Notes under the pieces: generated by a model
Seen by the model: only the letters and a program-made list of their open reading frames with translations
Databases searched by the model: none
Told to the model about the DNA's origin: nothing
Source of the DNA: Phymorhynchus buccinoides
Taxonomy: Eukaryota > Mollusca > Gastropoda > Neogastropoda > Raphitomidae
Length of the DNA stretch: 64,000 bases
Reading direction: 5' to 3'
NCBI GenBank assembly: GCA_017654935.2
Contig: CM065695.1
Location: forward strand, 28,620,907-28,684,906
Translations under genes and position numbers: made by a program
In this document: positions 10,813 to 19,592 of the stretch, one piece after another
Layout of the letters: the number at the start of each line of letters is the position of its first letter
Position numbering within the stretch: position 1 is the stretch's first letter

Positions 10813-10968
10813 CCATATTTTGGGGGACTCTAAGGCAATACTTTTTTCCCCAGACTCATACATACCCCTGCGCCTTATTATAATATGACTAATGAAATAG
10901 TAAGAAAATAGAACAAAATCTGAAATTTGGGTAACATTTCAGGGGTGCGCCTTATAGTCAGAAAAATA
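10813..10968. mobile_element. palindromic TA-flanked MITE near an exon acceptor
   Basis: It is the 31821-31973 family in inverse orientation: CCATATTTTGGGGGACTCTA at the left, GCGCCTTATAGTCAGAAAAA at the right, with TAATATGACTAATGAAATAG inside. Its right end lies about 20 bp before the AG of the exon at 10990. Confidence 0.72.
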
Positions 10969-10989
10969 CATCAACTGGTGTGTTTTTAG

Positions 10990-11132
10990 GTCTGCGCGGG
11001 GCCGTGGCCTTTGCCCTCAGCTTGCACCTGGAGCTGGAGGAGGAGAAGCGCTATGTGCTGGTCACGGCCACCCTCATCATCGTCCTCTTCACCATGATGT
11101 TCCTAGGGGGCAGCACCATGCCGCTGCTCAAG
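10990..11132 (+). CDS. SLC9A8: SLC9A8-like exon e (membrane domain end)
   Basis: Acceptor GTGTTTTTAG, donor GTCAGC at 11133. It reads GLRGAVAFALSLHLELEEEK, then RYVLVTATLIIVLFTMMF and LGGSTMPLLK. GLRGA followed by FALSLHL is the strongly conserved helix of the CPA1 exchangers, and LGGSTMPL closes the membrane domain of NHE8. The right terminus of a palindromic MITE lies only about 20 bp upstream of the acceptor, so part of the branch-point region may be element-derived. Confidence 0.93.
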
Positions 11133-12059
11133 GTCAGCAGCACTGTAGTGCTTTCCGTCAAACCAGGGTGTCTGTTCGGTGCCTTTTGGTACTCCCAGTT
11201 CGTTGAGAATGGGAGTACATAAGGATGGGAACTAGGGCTGTGCTACAAACTTTGAAACGCATTCAGACGCATTCAGACACTATGTCGCGTGTGTCAGAGC
11301 TGATTCTAGGGCGCGGGATTGGTACAATCCCCCCAAAATTGGTTCCTTCCCTCAATAATCGGATCTAAACGCGGGCCAACGCCCGCATATTTTCAGAACT
11401 GCCCGCACTTTTTACCGATCACTGCGGGAATTCCTTCGTAGTCTGCTAGTCTGCACAAACTGAAAGGATCGAGCAGGAATGAATGATTATTTCTTGACAT
11501 TTCATTGGTTCCTTTACAATGTTAGTGTAAATCAACCAATCGCGTTCATCTCGTTTTACTGACAAGAAGTTTCGAGAGTCCAACCGCCATGTTGAATTTT
11601 CTTCAAAATAAAGGAGACAACGCCCCTACTTTTTCAAAATCATAGAATCAGCTCTGTGTGTGTGTGATCAAATTCTTCCAATTCACAGCACCTAAGCTAC
11701 TGAACCACGTTGAGGATTATATTCCTTGGCTTTATCAGTAATTGGGAGTACAGTTTATATTGCTCTGCCATCTTGTTTTGGTATCATACTTTTGCTTTCT
11801 GTTCTTCTCTGTATCCAAATGTATGTGCTTCTTTGGTTCTTGGCTAAGTTGTATTTTAGACACCCCCGTCATGTTTATGACCCTCAATCTCAAAAGTCTG
11901 CTTCTTTTAGTTTTATGAAAATATTCCTAGGCTGATCTTAACCCTGTCCCTGTCCCGAGATCGGAGATTGGCAATGCCTCTCATTGAAAATATATTTCAA
12001 TGCAAAAGTTTGAGGGGGAATGTGTAAAGTACAAGATAGCCTGGTTGTGTTGGAAACAT

Positions 12060-12400
12060 TATCTTCTTCTTCTTCTGCGTTCCCAGGCCATATGGCCATA
12101 ATGGGTAAGGTACATACGTGTTCAGTTTTCACTGGTCTCCCTGCTGCGTACAGCCAACACATTCTGATTTCAGAGGAGCTCAAAGGAGAAAAAATATTTG
12201 GAAGATTTTTTTTTTAAATTTAAAAGGCAGGAGAATGAGCCAATAACTGAATAAGTCAGAAAGATAGTAGATGATAGAAAGCAAAGGGAAAAGGCAGAGT
12301 CAAAGAGAGTGGCAGATTACAGGAAGTTACAACCACAGAACTTCCAGAAGGTGAGGGAACTTTTTTACAAAACACCCCCCGGTATCCCCACGGGGAGTGC
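12060..12400 (+). mobile_element. SINE-like repeat, head type 2 plus common body
   Basis: The head has TTCTTCTTCTTCTGCGTTCC, CAGGCCATATGGCCATAATG and TTTTCACTGGTCTCCCTGCT. The body (about 12225-12400) matches the body of 2815-2990, including AACTTCCAGAAGGTG and GGTATCCCCACGGGGAG. Another copy with the same head is at 15684. Confidence 0.75.
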
Positions 12401-13857
12401 AAACATTATGAATGGATATTGGATGACATTTTTTGTGGAGGGTAAGAGTATCATCAAAGACAAAAAGTACATTGAAATTTGTTGTCAAATGTGATTGTCA
12501 TTCGAATATAGAAGTTTTAGCTGTATCATTCTTTATTTTTTTTAAATTATTTTTACATTTGGTGTTTGACAGTATTACTCAAAATGATATGAACAGATTG
12601 TAAAGAAGCTCTGTGGACAGATGGGATAATGTGTTAGAAATCTGTCCTCAGATTTTGAAGTCGATCAAGGTCATTATTTATACACCAGACCTGTTTTCCC
12701 CTACAGATTTGTCCGTAAATATTACGTTTTGAGACCGATATGCTATTACGGTCAGCAAGAAAAAAATCCGCATTTTCGCTGAACGAGTGTGAAAAAAAAA
12801 GAAGAAATCAAAAGAAGGCATGGCGTTTGAGCCATACTCGCTACTCTGTCGTCTGCTATCAAAGGTATCACTTCGAGTGATGTTCATTGAATGAATACTT
12901 CTGGTTTATTTCTCTATGCCGCCATTATTTTAGGTACGAAGTGCAAAATTTCGGCAGTTGTTGAAGTTGGGTTTGGATGGGAAGTTGCAGCATGCATGTG
13001 TACCTCCCCCCACTCAAAAGGTTTGACGGCAGCGAAAAATTCTGGTGAAAGGATTTCTCGTACAGCAAAATTACGGACAGATGCCTGAAATTACTGTTTT
13101 CAGAGCTTGGGATTACTGACAGTGAAGATTTGGGGTAAACAGGTCTGATACTCTAGAACTGTTGTTATTTATTTCTCCAACATTACCATTTTGTTTGTAC
13201 TGGACCACAGGCCAGCGACATTCTTTGTGCATACTGTGATGTTGCTTGTTATGCTTTGTGTGATACGAGCTAATTTGGCTTTCGTCATTAAACAGTTGAG
13301 CCATTGTTATTTATTATGTGTGTTATTATCTTGACACTTTGCAAATACAAAAAAGAAAAGAATGTACACTAAATGCATGGGTGCTACTCTTTCAGTTTTA
13401 CACTGATTTCAGTATTTTTAATTTTACCAGAAACTGAACTTCAGTTCTTTTCAATTTATCCAACAACAAAAAGAAAATTTGACCGCAAGCAATTTAGGGC
13501 GTTTGGAACTTGGTTGTTCTGTCTTGGAAGTTTACAAAGGCAATGTAATAATTTTACAAGGCTTATCAGACTCAAACTGTCTCTGTCTATCATTTTAACT
13601 GTCTGTCTGTCTCATTGTCTCTCTCTCTTAACTTGCCCCCCCCCCCCCCACCCCCCTGAATCGTCTGACGGGGCTCTGCCCCTGTACCCTGCCGGGGCCA
13701 TGAGTCCCTGGACCCCTGCCTTTCATTTTTTTTCATTTTGGGGAGTTGCACCCATGTAAATGTACATCCTAACGGCTTCCTAGTACTGACATGAGCAATG
13801 CTCTTTGGTTTGGAAAGCCTCACCGGATTCTGCTGGTAATCTATATGGACCACTAAG

Positions 13858-14947
13858 TTACAATAATGATGATACAATGCAATGAGAATTGTGACCTTGA
13901 AGTTTGGTGGGTGTTTTCTTTTCAGTTGATGAACAACACATCAGACAAGTTACACTGATGATGATGCAATGCAATGAGAATTGTGACCTTGAAGTTTGGT
14001 GGGTGTTTTCTTTTCAGTTGATGAACAACACATCAGACAAGTTACACTAATAATGATGCATTGCAATGAGAATTGTGACCTTGAAGTTTGGTGGGTGTTT
14101 TCTTTTCAGTTGATGAACAACACAGACAAGTTACATTAATGATGATGCAATGCAGTGAGAATTGTGACCATGAAGTTTGGTGGGTGTTTTTTTTTCAGTT
14201 GATGAACAACACATCAGACAAGTTACAATAATGATGATACAATGCAATGAGAATTGTGACCATGAAGTTTGGTGGGTGTTTTTTTTTCAGTTGATGAACA
14301 ACACATCAGACAAGTTACACTAATAATGATGATGCAATGCAGTGAGAATTGTGACCATGAAGTTTGGTGGGTGGTTTTTTTTCAGTTGATGAACAACACA
14401 TCAGACAAGTTACACTAATGATGATGATGCATTGCAATGAGAATTGTGACCATGAAGTTTGGTGGGTGTTTTCTTTTCAGTTGATGAACAACACATCAGA
14501 CAAGTTACACTGATGATGATGCAATGCAATGAGAATTGTGACCATGAAGTTTGGTGGGTGTTTTCTTTTCAGTTGATGAACAACACATCAGACAAGTTAC
14601 ACTAATGATGATGATGCAATGAGAATTGTGACCATGAAGTTTGGTGGGTGTGGGGGTTTTTTCAGTTGATGAACAACACATCAGACAAGTTACACTAATA
14701 ATGATGATGCAATGAGAATTGTGACCTTGAAGTTTGGTGGGTGTGGGTTTTTTTTCAGTTGATGAACAACACATCAGACAAGTTACACTAATAATGATGA
14801 TGCAATGCAATGAGAATTGTGACCATGAAGTTTGGTGGGTGTTTTTTTTCAGTTGATGAACAACACATCAGACAAGTTACACTAATAATGATGATGCATT
14901 GCAATGAGAATTGTGACCATGAAGTTTGGTGGGTGTTTTCTTTTTAG
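13858..14947 (+). repeat. 91-95 bp array of decoy 3' splice sites before exon 14948
   Basis: The exon start sequence TTGATGAACAACACA, preceded by a T-rich tract and CAG, occurs at 13926, 14018, 14110, 14199, 14291, 14386, 14481, 14573, 14666, 14759 and 14853, then in the true exon at 14948. Each unit also holds GAGAATTGTGACC, AAGTTTGGTGGGTG and a TAATGATGATG block. In the decoys the exon head ends GACAAG and then continues TTACACTAA, so a decoy used in the normal phase meets a stop at once. Confidence 0.95.
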
Positions 14948-15025
14948 TTGATGAACAACACATCAGACAAGAGGAAGAAGAGGAAGCACCAGAAAGTGGT
15001 GTCCATGAGTAAAACAAAAGAACTG
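14948..15025 (+). CDS. SLC9A8: SLC9A8-like exon f (start of cytosolic tail)
   Basis: Acceptor TTCTTTTTAG, donor GTGAGT at 15026. The exon encodes LMNNTSDKRKKRKHQKVVSM then SKTKEL. It corresponds to the less conserved basic linker between the membrane domain and the SEHLSEL tail of NHE8, in the correct phase between its neighbours. Eleven further copies of the acceptor plus the first 27 exon bases lie upstream in a 91-95 bp tandem array. In each of those copies the exon head runs into a TAA stop three codons after the shared part. Confidence 0.88.
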
Positions 15026-15099
15026 GTGAGTCACCTCTGATGTTGGGAATGAGATAATTTTGTGCTGAGTCTCTGTGTGTGTGTGTGTGTGGCTCCACT

Positions 15100-15281
15100 C
15101 TCTTTCTCTTCTCTCTCTTGCCTTTAGGTCTGTTTCTGCTGTATACCATTTATGTCAAACGTGTGTTTTCGCTTTGTATTGCATTTTTGTTTGAATGCGT
15201 TATGAATGCTAACGTGTGTGTGCGCTTTGAGTTGATTTCTATCAAGATTCAGCGTCGTATAAATACTGTATGTTGTTGTTG

Positions 15282-15333
<52 letters not shown>

Positions 15334-15335
15334 AT
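15100..15335 (+). mobile_element. SINE-like repeat ending in (TTG)n/(TG)n
   Basis: Sequence with GTCTGTTTCTGCTGTATACC, AATGCGTTATGAATGCTAAC and TCAAGATTCAGCGTCGTATA is the inverse of 26500-26700. It ends in TTGTTGTTG followed by a long TG tract. Confidence 0.75.
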
Positions 15336-15683
15336 GTGGTTGTTGTTTTTTGTGTGCATATCAGTTGGGTGGTCAGAGTACTGAGGTTTGCCTGTACCTA
15401 GATTATTGTCAGCTCATCAACACCTGACCAGTGTGAAATCTATGTTCAAAACCAGGGGGGGGCAGGAGCAGCGCATGAAATATGCCTCTAGATGTTTAGA
15501 GGGTCACCTGTATATTTGAAGGGGTCTCTTTTCTTATGTTTTTAAACACACACACAAAAACTGCATCCGGGTGAAAATTTGCAACATTTTGTGATGCGCT
15601 GGCCTGAAATCCAAAACCTCAGATGGGAGATTTGAACGTCAAAGACGCTCTTCTGTGCGCAAGAATTAACTCTGATAAATTCT

Positions 15684-16040
15684 TCTTCTTCTGCGTTCCC
15701 AGGCCGTATGGCCATAATGGGCAAGGTACGTATGTGTCCATTTTTTAGTTTTCACTGGTCTCCCCGCTGAATTGGGCCGACACATTCCGATTTCGGAGAA
15801 TTTTAAAGAAAAAAAAATATTTCGAATGGGTTTTTTTAAAGGTAGGAGAATGGACCAATAAGTCAGAAAGATAATAGATGATAGAAAGGAAAAGACAGAG
15901 TCAAAGAGAGTGGCAGATTTACAGAAGTTACAAGCACAGGACTTCCAGAAAGTGGGGGAACTATTTTTACGAAGCCCCCCCTCCCCCGGTATCCCCACGG
16001 GGAGGGACTCATGGAGGGGGCGGGGTCGTCCAGCTCCCCA
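15684..16040 (+). mobile_element. SINE-like repeat, head type 2 plus body
   Basis: TTCTTCTTCTGCGTTCCCAG opens the copy, followed by the body with GTCAGAAAGATAATAGATG and AGTCAAAGAGAGTGGCAG. The tail GGTATCCCCACGGGGAGGGA runs into the 170-bp array that precedes the exon at 16646. Confidence 0.75.
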
Positions 16041-16645
16041 TATGGAGGGAAGAACAAGGCGTCCACCCACTGCCCCGGCCTGATAAATCAATCCATAAGG
16101 AAGTGAATCAATGACGATGTTGGTGTGTGTTGTAGGGAGAGACACCACCCTCCCCCCCTGATATCCCCACAGGGAGGGACTCGTGGAGTGGGCGGGGGTC
16201 GTCCAGCTCCCCATATGGAGGCACAAGGCATCCACCCACTGCCCCGCGACCTGATAAATCAATCCATACGGAAGTGAATCAGTGACGATGTTGGTGTGTG
16301 TTGTAGGGAGAGATCCCCCCCCCCCCTGGTATCCCCACAGGGAGGGACTCGTGGAGGGGGCGGGGTTATCCAGCTCCCCGTATGGAGGCACAAGGCGTCC
16401 ATCCACCCACTGCCCCGGCCTGATAAATCAATCCATAAGGAAGTGAATCAGTGACGATGTTGGTGTGTGTTGTAGGGAGAGATCCCCCCCCCCCTGGTAT
16501 CCCCACAGGGAGGGACTCGTGGAGGGGGCGGGGTTATCCAGCTCCCCGTATGGAGGCACAAGGCGTCCATCCACCCACTGCCCCGCGGCCTGATAAATCA
16601 ATGCATAAGGAAGTGAATCAGTGACGATGTTGGTGTGTGTTGTAG
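16005..16645 (+). repeat. 170-bp array joining SINE tail to the exon-16646 acceptor
   Basis: Each unit holds GGTATCCCCACAGGGAGGGA, GGCGGGG, CAGCTCCCC, CCACCCACTGCCCC, TGATAAATCAATCCATA, GTGACGATGTTGGTGTGTG and then TTGTAGGGAGAGA. The acceptor TGTAG falls at 16131, 16302, 16471 and, in the real exon, 16641, so the period is 169-171 bp. The unit therefore combines the tail of the SINE-like repeat with the last 80 bp or so of the intron and about seven exon bases. Confidence 0.93.
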
Positions 16646-16789
16646 GGAGAGACGGTGGACTCGGAGCACCTGTCGGAGCTGACAGAGGAGGAGTATGAGG
16701 TGAACTTTGTGAAGCCTCACCTCAAGGGGTTCCTCAAGCTGGACGCCAAGTACCTCGTCCCCTTCTTCACTCGCAGATTCACACAGCAG
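16646..16789 (+). CDS. SLC9A8: SLC9A8-like exon g (cytosolic tail)
   Basis: Acceptor GTGTGTTGTAG, donor GTGAGG at 16790. It encodes GETVDSEHLSELTEEEYEVN, then FVKPHLKGFLKLDAKYLVPF and FTRRFTQQ. It matches the NHE8 tail (VESEHLSELTEEEYE, LKGF.WLDAKYL.PFFTRR) closely, which fixes the gene's identity. The acceptor and first bases GGAGAGA occur three more times upstream at a 170-bp period. Confidence 0.94.
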
Positions 16790-17061
16790 GTGAGGTCAAC
16801 AGTTTTCAATCAAGTATAGAGACACACCCTAACTCATGAAACGGTTACCGTAATAAAATCAAATAAGTCACAATAATTTGTTTGTCCCCCTTTATAAAAA
16901 AATTTTTATGGCATTGTTTTGTTTATTTCAAAATATCAGCTGTCTTAGAATAGAATTTAATTCCTTTCAATTTTGACTACCATGTATCTACTGTATATTT
17001 CCTAGCACAAGATGGTATTTTGATTTAAGTTTTACCTTCTAGGCACAGTAGAACAGTATTA

Positions 17062-17482
17062 CAGTGGTACCTCCCTTATAAGACATTCAAAAAGCATCCA
17101 AAATGAGGTCTTAACCCTTTCACCGCCAATGTCGCATTTATGCACCACAATGGTCTAACGCCCATGTCACTAAAAGGCATCAAATCAGGGCATGTTATCT
17201 GAAGACCTTGTTTTCTTAATTTGGGGAGGTAAGGATAGGCCTAATGTTATACATGTCACAGAGGAATTCCCAATATTGCAGATACATTTTGTTGTCTCTA
17301 CCCAGTAAAGTATAATGGTATTTTTGGGCTGAAAAATGACTGGCGGCGAAAGGGTTAAATGGGAGGGAGTTGTATAAGGGATGTAATTATAATACTTACA
17401 AGGAAGGGCAGTGTCTCAAAGGAGCAGGTCTTAAAAGGGAGGGAGTCTTATAATGGGAAGTCTTATAAGGGAGGTTCCACTG
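17062..17482. mobile_element. TA-flanked pogo-like MITE containing a nested TTAA MITE
   Basis: Termini CAGTGGTACCTCCCTTATAA and TTATAAGGGAGGTTCCACTG are inverted repeats with TA on both sides (17060-17061, 17483-17484). The interior is split by the piggyBac-like MITE at 17111-17358. The nesting orders the two insertions. Confidence 0.8.
17111..17358. mobile_element. piggyBac-like MITE, nested
   Basis: TTAA at 17111-17114 and 17355-17358 with termini CCCTTTCACCGCC and GGCGGCGAAAGGG. The interior (CATGTCACTAAAAGGCATCA, AAGGATAGGCCT) is shared with 28990-29239. Confidence 0.87.
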
Positions 17483-17498
17483 TACCACTGAGTATACC

Positions 17499-17645
17499 AT
17501 CCAAAATGATGTCTCGATGGGGAGGGTTATTATTAATAGGGAGGGGGACACCGTTGTTCATATATTCATCCAAAATGATGTCTTGATGGGGAGGGTTATT
17601 ATTAATAGGGAGGGGGGCTCCATTGTTCATATATTCATCCAAAAT
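17499..17645 (+). repeat. two-copy tandem repeat, about 75-80 bp
   Basis: CCAAAATGATGTCTCGATGG and GGGGAGGGTTATTATTAATA repeat once with few changes, ending ATATTCATCCAAAAT. It adjoins the right end of the 17062-17482 MITE and uses similar GGGAGGG text. Confidence 0.75.
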
Positions 17646-18058
17646 CTTGAACATTCCTAGTAATCAAAAGGTTTCCAATTAAAACTGATAGAAGCTGTGA
17701 TTAGTAAAAAAAAACATCTCCGACTCAAGCAGGAACCAAAAAGAAAACAAAACCAAAGCAGAAGCAAAGAAAACACAAAGAAGTCTTCCTTCCTTTCTTC
17801 CTGTGTATTGTAGGGAGAGCTATGTTGCCCACTGAATTTCTTTTTATCCCAGTATATGTCATTAATTGCCATTATTGGACAAAGAAGGAATCTTTCTTTT
17901 GTGGCAGAGGCCAATTAGAATGTACAATGTAATATTGTTATTCCTGTCATATCATCAAATGCGTTTTCATTGATGACCATTTTTTTAATTAATTTTTTGT
18001 GTGTGTGGGCATATTATAATACAATTATTGGAATTGAAATAATCAGGACATTAGGCAA

Positions 18059-18442
18059 ATGGCTATGAACGTCGTTCAGGTAAAACATCTGTGTGCTGAG
18101 CGCACTTTTAACATTAGTTTTACTGCTTTAGTTTTGTTCTCTTTTGTTTTTTGTTGTTTGTACGTCATATGTAGACCTAGTTTTTCTACTTCAAAACCCA
18201 ATTTCAACGTTAGAGACACATTGCAAAGAGATATTATGCTGGTCATTCCATACACCTTGCTCGGGCTGATTGTTGTACTTTTACTGATACCATGTCTGAC
18301 GGATTTCCCCTGCTCATGTTCCTTGGATTTTTGTAACTGGACAGTTATACCTATAGCAGCCTATGTGCTCATTTCTTGTACCCTGACAATTCTTTATACA
18401 TTGACATCAAACACAAATGGCGTCACTAACCGATTCATTTAA
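18059..18442 (+). CDS. LINE ORF1: small putative three-helix membrane protein
   Basis: A 127-residue frame begins 129 bp into the LINE and overlaps the ORF2 start by 26 bp in another frame. Hydrophobic segments are at about residues 21-38, 60-80 and 95-115, and there are 10 cysteines. There is no zinc knuckle, RRM or coiled coil as expected for a LINE ORF1 nucleic-acid chaperone. Its position between the 5' end and ORF2, and the overlapping stop/start arrangement, suggest a genuine element gene translated before ORF2. I do not recognise the family, and a chance frame in A/T-rich DNA cannot be ruled out. Confidence 0.55.
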   Translation: MAMNVVQVKHLCAERTFNISFTALVLFSFVFCCLYVICRPSFSTSKPNFNVRDTLQRDIMLVIPYTLLGLIVVLLLIPCLTDFPCSCSLDFCNWTVIPIAAYVLISCTLTILYTLTSNTNGVTNRFI

Positions 18443-19592
18443 AATTTACTCATTTAACTGTAACGGCCTGAATGATTCGAAGAAAACGAAGGATGTCTTT
18501 GATTACATTCGTTCAAAAAATGACTTTCATATTCTGTGTTTACAAGAAACACATTGGCCTGTTCGAACTGAGCCTGTAATACGTGCATGCTGGGGATACA
18601 ATGTATGGCTCAGTGGGTCAGAGACCAACAAAAATGGTGTGGCAATACTTTTTAATAACAATTTTGAATATAAAGTTCTTGATGTGATAACAGACCCCCA
18701 TGGATGCTTTGTTGCAATGAATATTGAAACCTTAAAGAAAAAGATGACATTGATAAACTTGTATGGACCTAGTAGTGGGGATAAACCAGAATTTTTCAAA
18801 AAAATATGTAATTGTTTAGATGAGTTTGATAATGATGTTATTATTATTACTGGCGATTGGAATTGTACACTTAGTACCAAGTTAGATGTTCGTAATTACG
18901 CCAGTACAGAAAATCGCCCCAGGACCCGGAAAAAGATTTTTGATATTATGTCAAAGTATAATTTAGTTGACGTCTATAGGGACATGTATCCCGATAGGCG
19001 TGCATACACTTGGCGCAGATTTAATACTATAAAGCAAGCAAGATTAGATTACTTCTTGATTTCTAATGATACTATGGCTGATATAACAGAGTCACTGATT
19101 GAACCGGGATACCGGTCAGATCACTCTTTTGTCTCACTGGCGCTTAGGAAGGAGCAATTTAAAAGGGATCGTCCATTTTGGAAATTTAATAATAGTTTAT
19201 TGAGAGACAAGAATTACGTATTAGAAATTAAAGAAACCATAAGAAAAGTAAAAAGGCAGTATGTGGTTCCAGTTTACAATTTAGATAACATTGATAGCAT
19301 TTCAAATGACTGTTTAATATTTTGTATCAGCGACCAACTTTTTTTTGAAACTTTAATGATGGAAATAAGAGGCAAAACCATTTCATATGCTACATTTAAA
19401 AAAAAGCAACTCATTAAACAGGAACAAGACTTAGAGAAAAGTATCAAAACTATTGAAAAGAACCTACAACCAGATGATATGCCAGTTTTAGAAGAGTTAA
19501 AGTCTCAACTACAGGAACTAAGGGACTTTAAAATACAAGGAATAGCTGTTCGTTCTAAAGTTCGGTGGATCAGCCAAGGAGAAAAAAACTAA
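18417..19592 (+). pseudogene. LINE ORF2, endonuclease part (ends at frameshift)
   Basis: This 391-residue frame is an APE-type endonuclease, which nicks target DNA to prime reverse transcription. Motifs visible are NCNGL (14-18), QETH (43-46), NLYGPSS (114-120), GDWN (146-149), RLDYFLIS (209-216) and SDH (234-236). All the usual catalytic Asn/Glu/Asp/His positions are present. The frame stops in a run of seven A at 19582-19588. One base fewer would carry it into the reverse transcriptase frame, so this copy is inactivated by a single indel or contains a slippery site. Confidence 0.88.

Noticed and set aside
14505..14810. 101-residue minus-strand repetitive protein (HCIIIISVTCLMCC units)
   Set aside because: Reverse translation of the 92-bp acceptor array; repeats in the protein only mirror the DNA repeat.
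13858..14947. CRISPR-like array of regular direct repeats
   Set aside because: The whole unit repeats with no variable spacers, and the last unit is an exon of SLC9A8. It is a tandem minisatellite.
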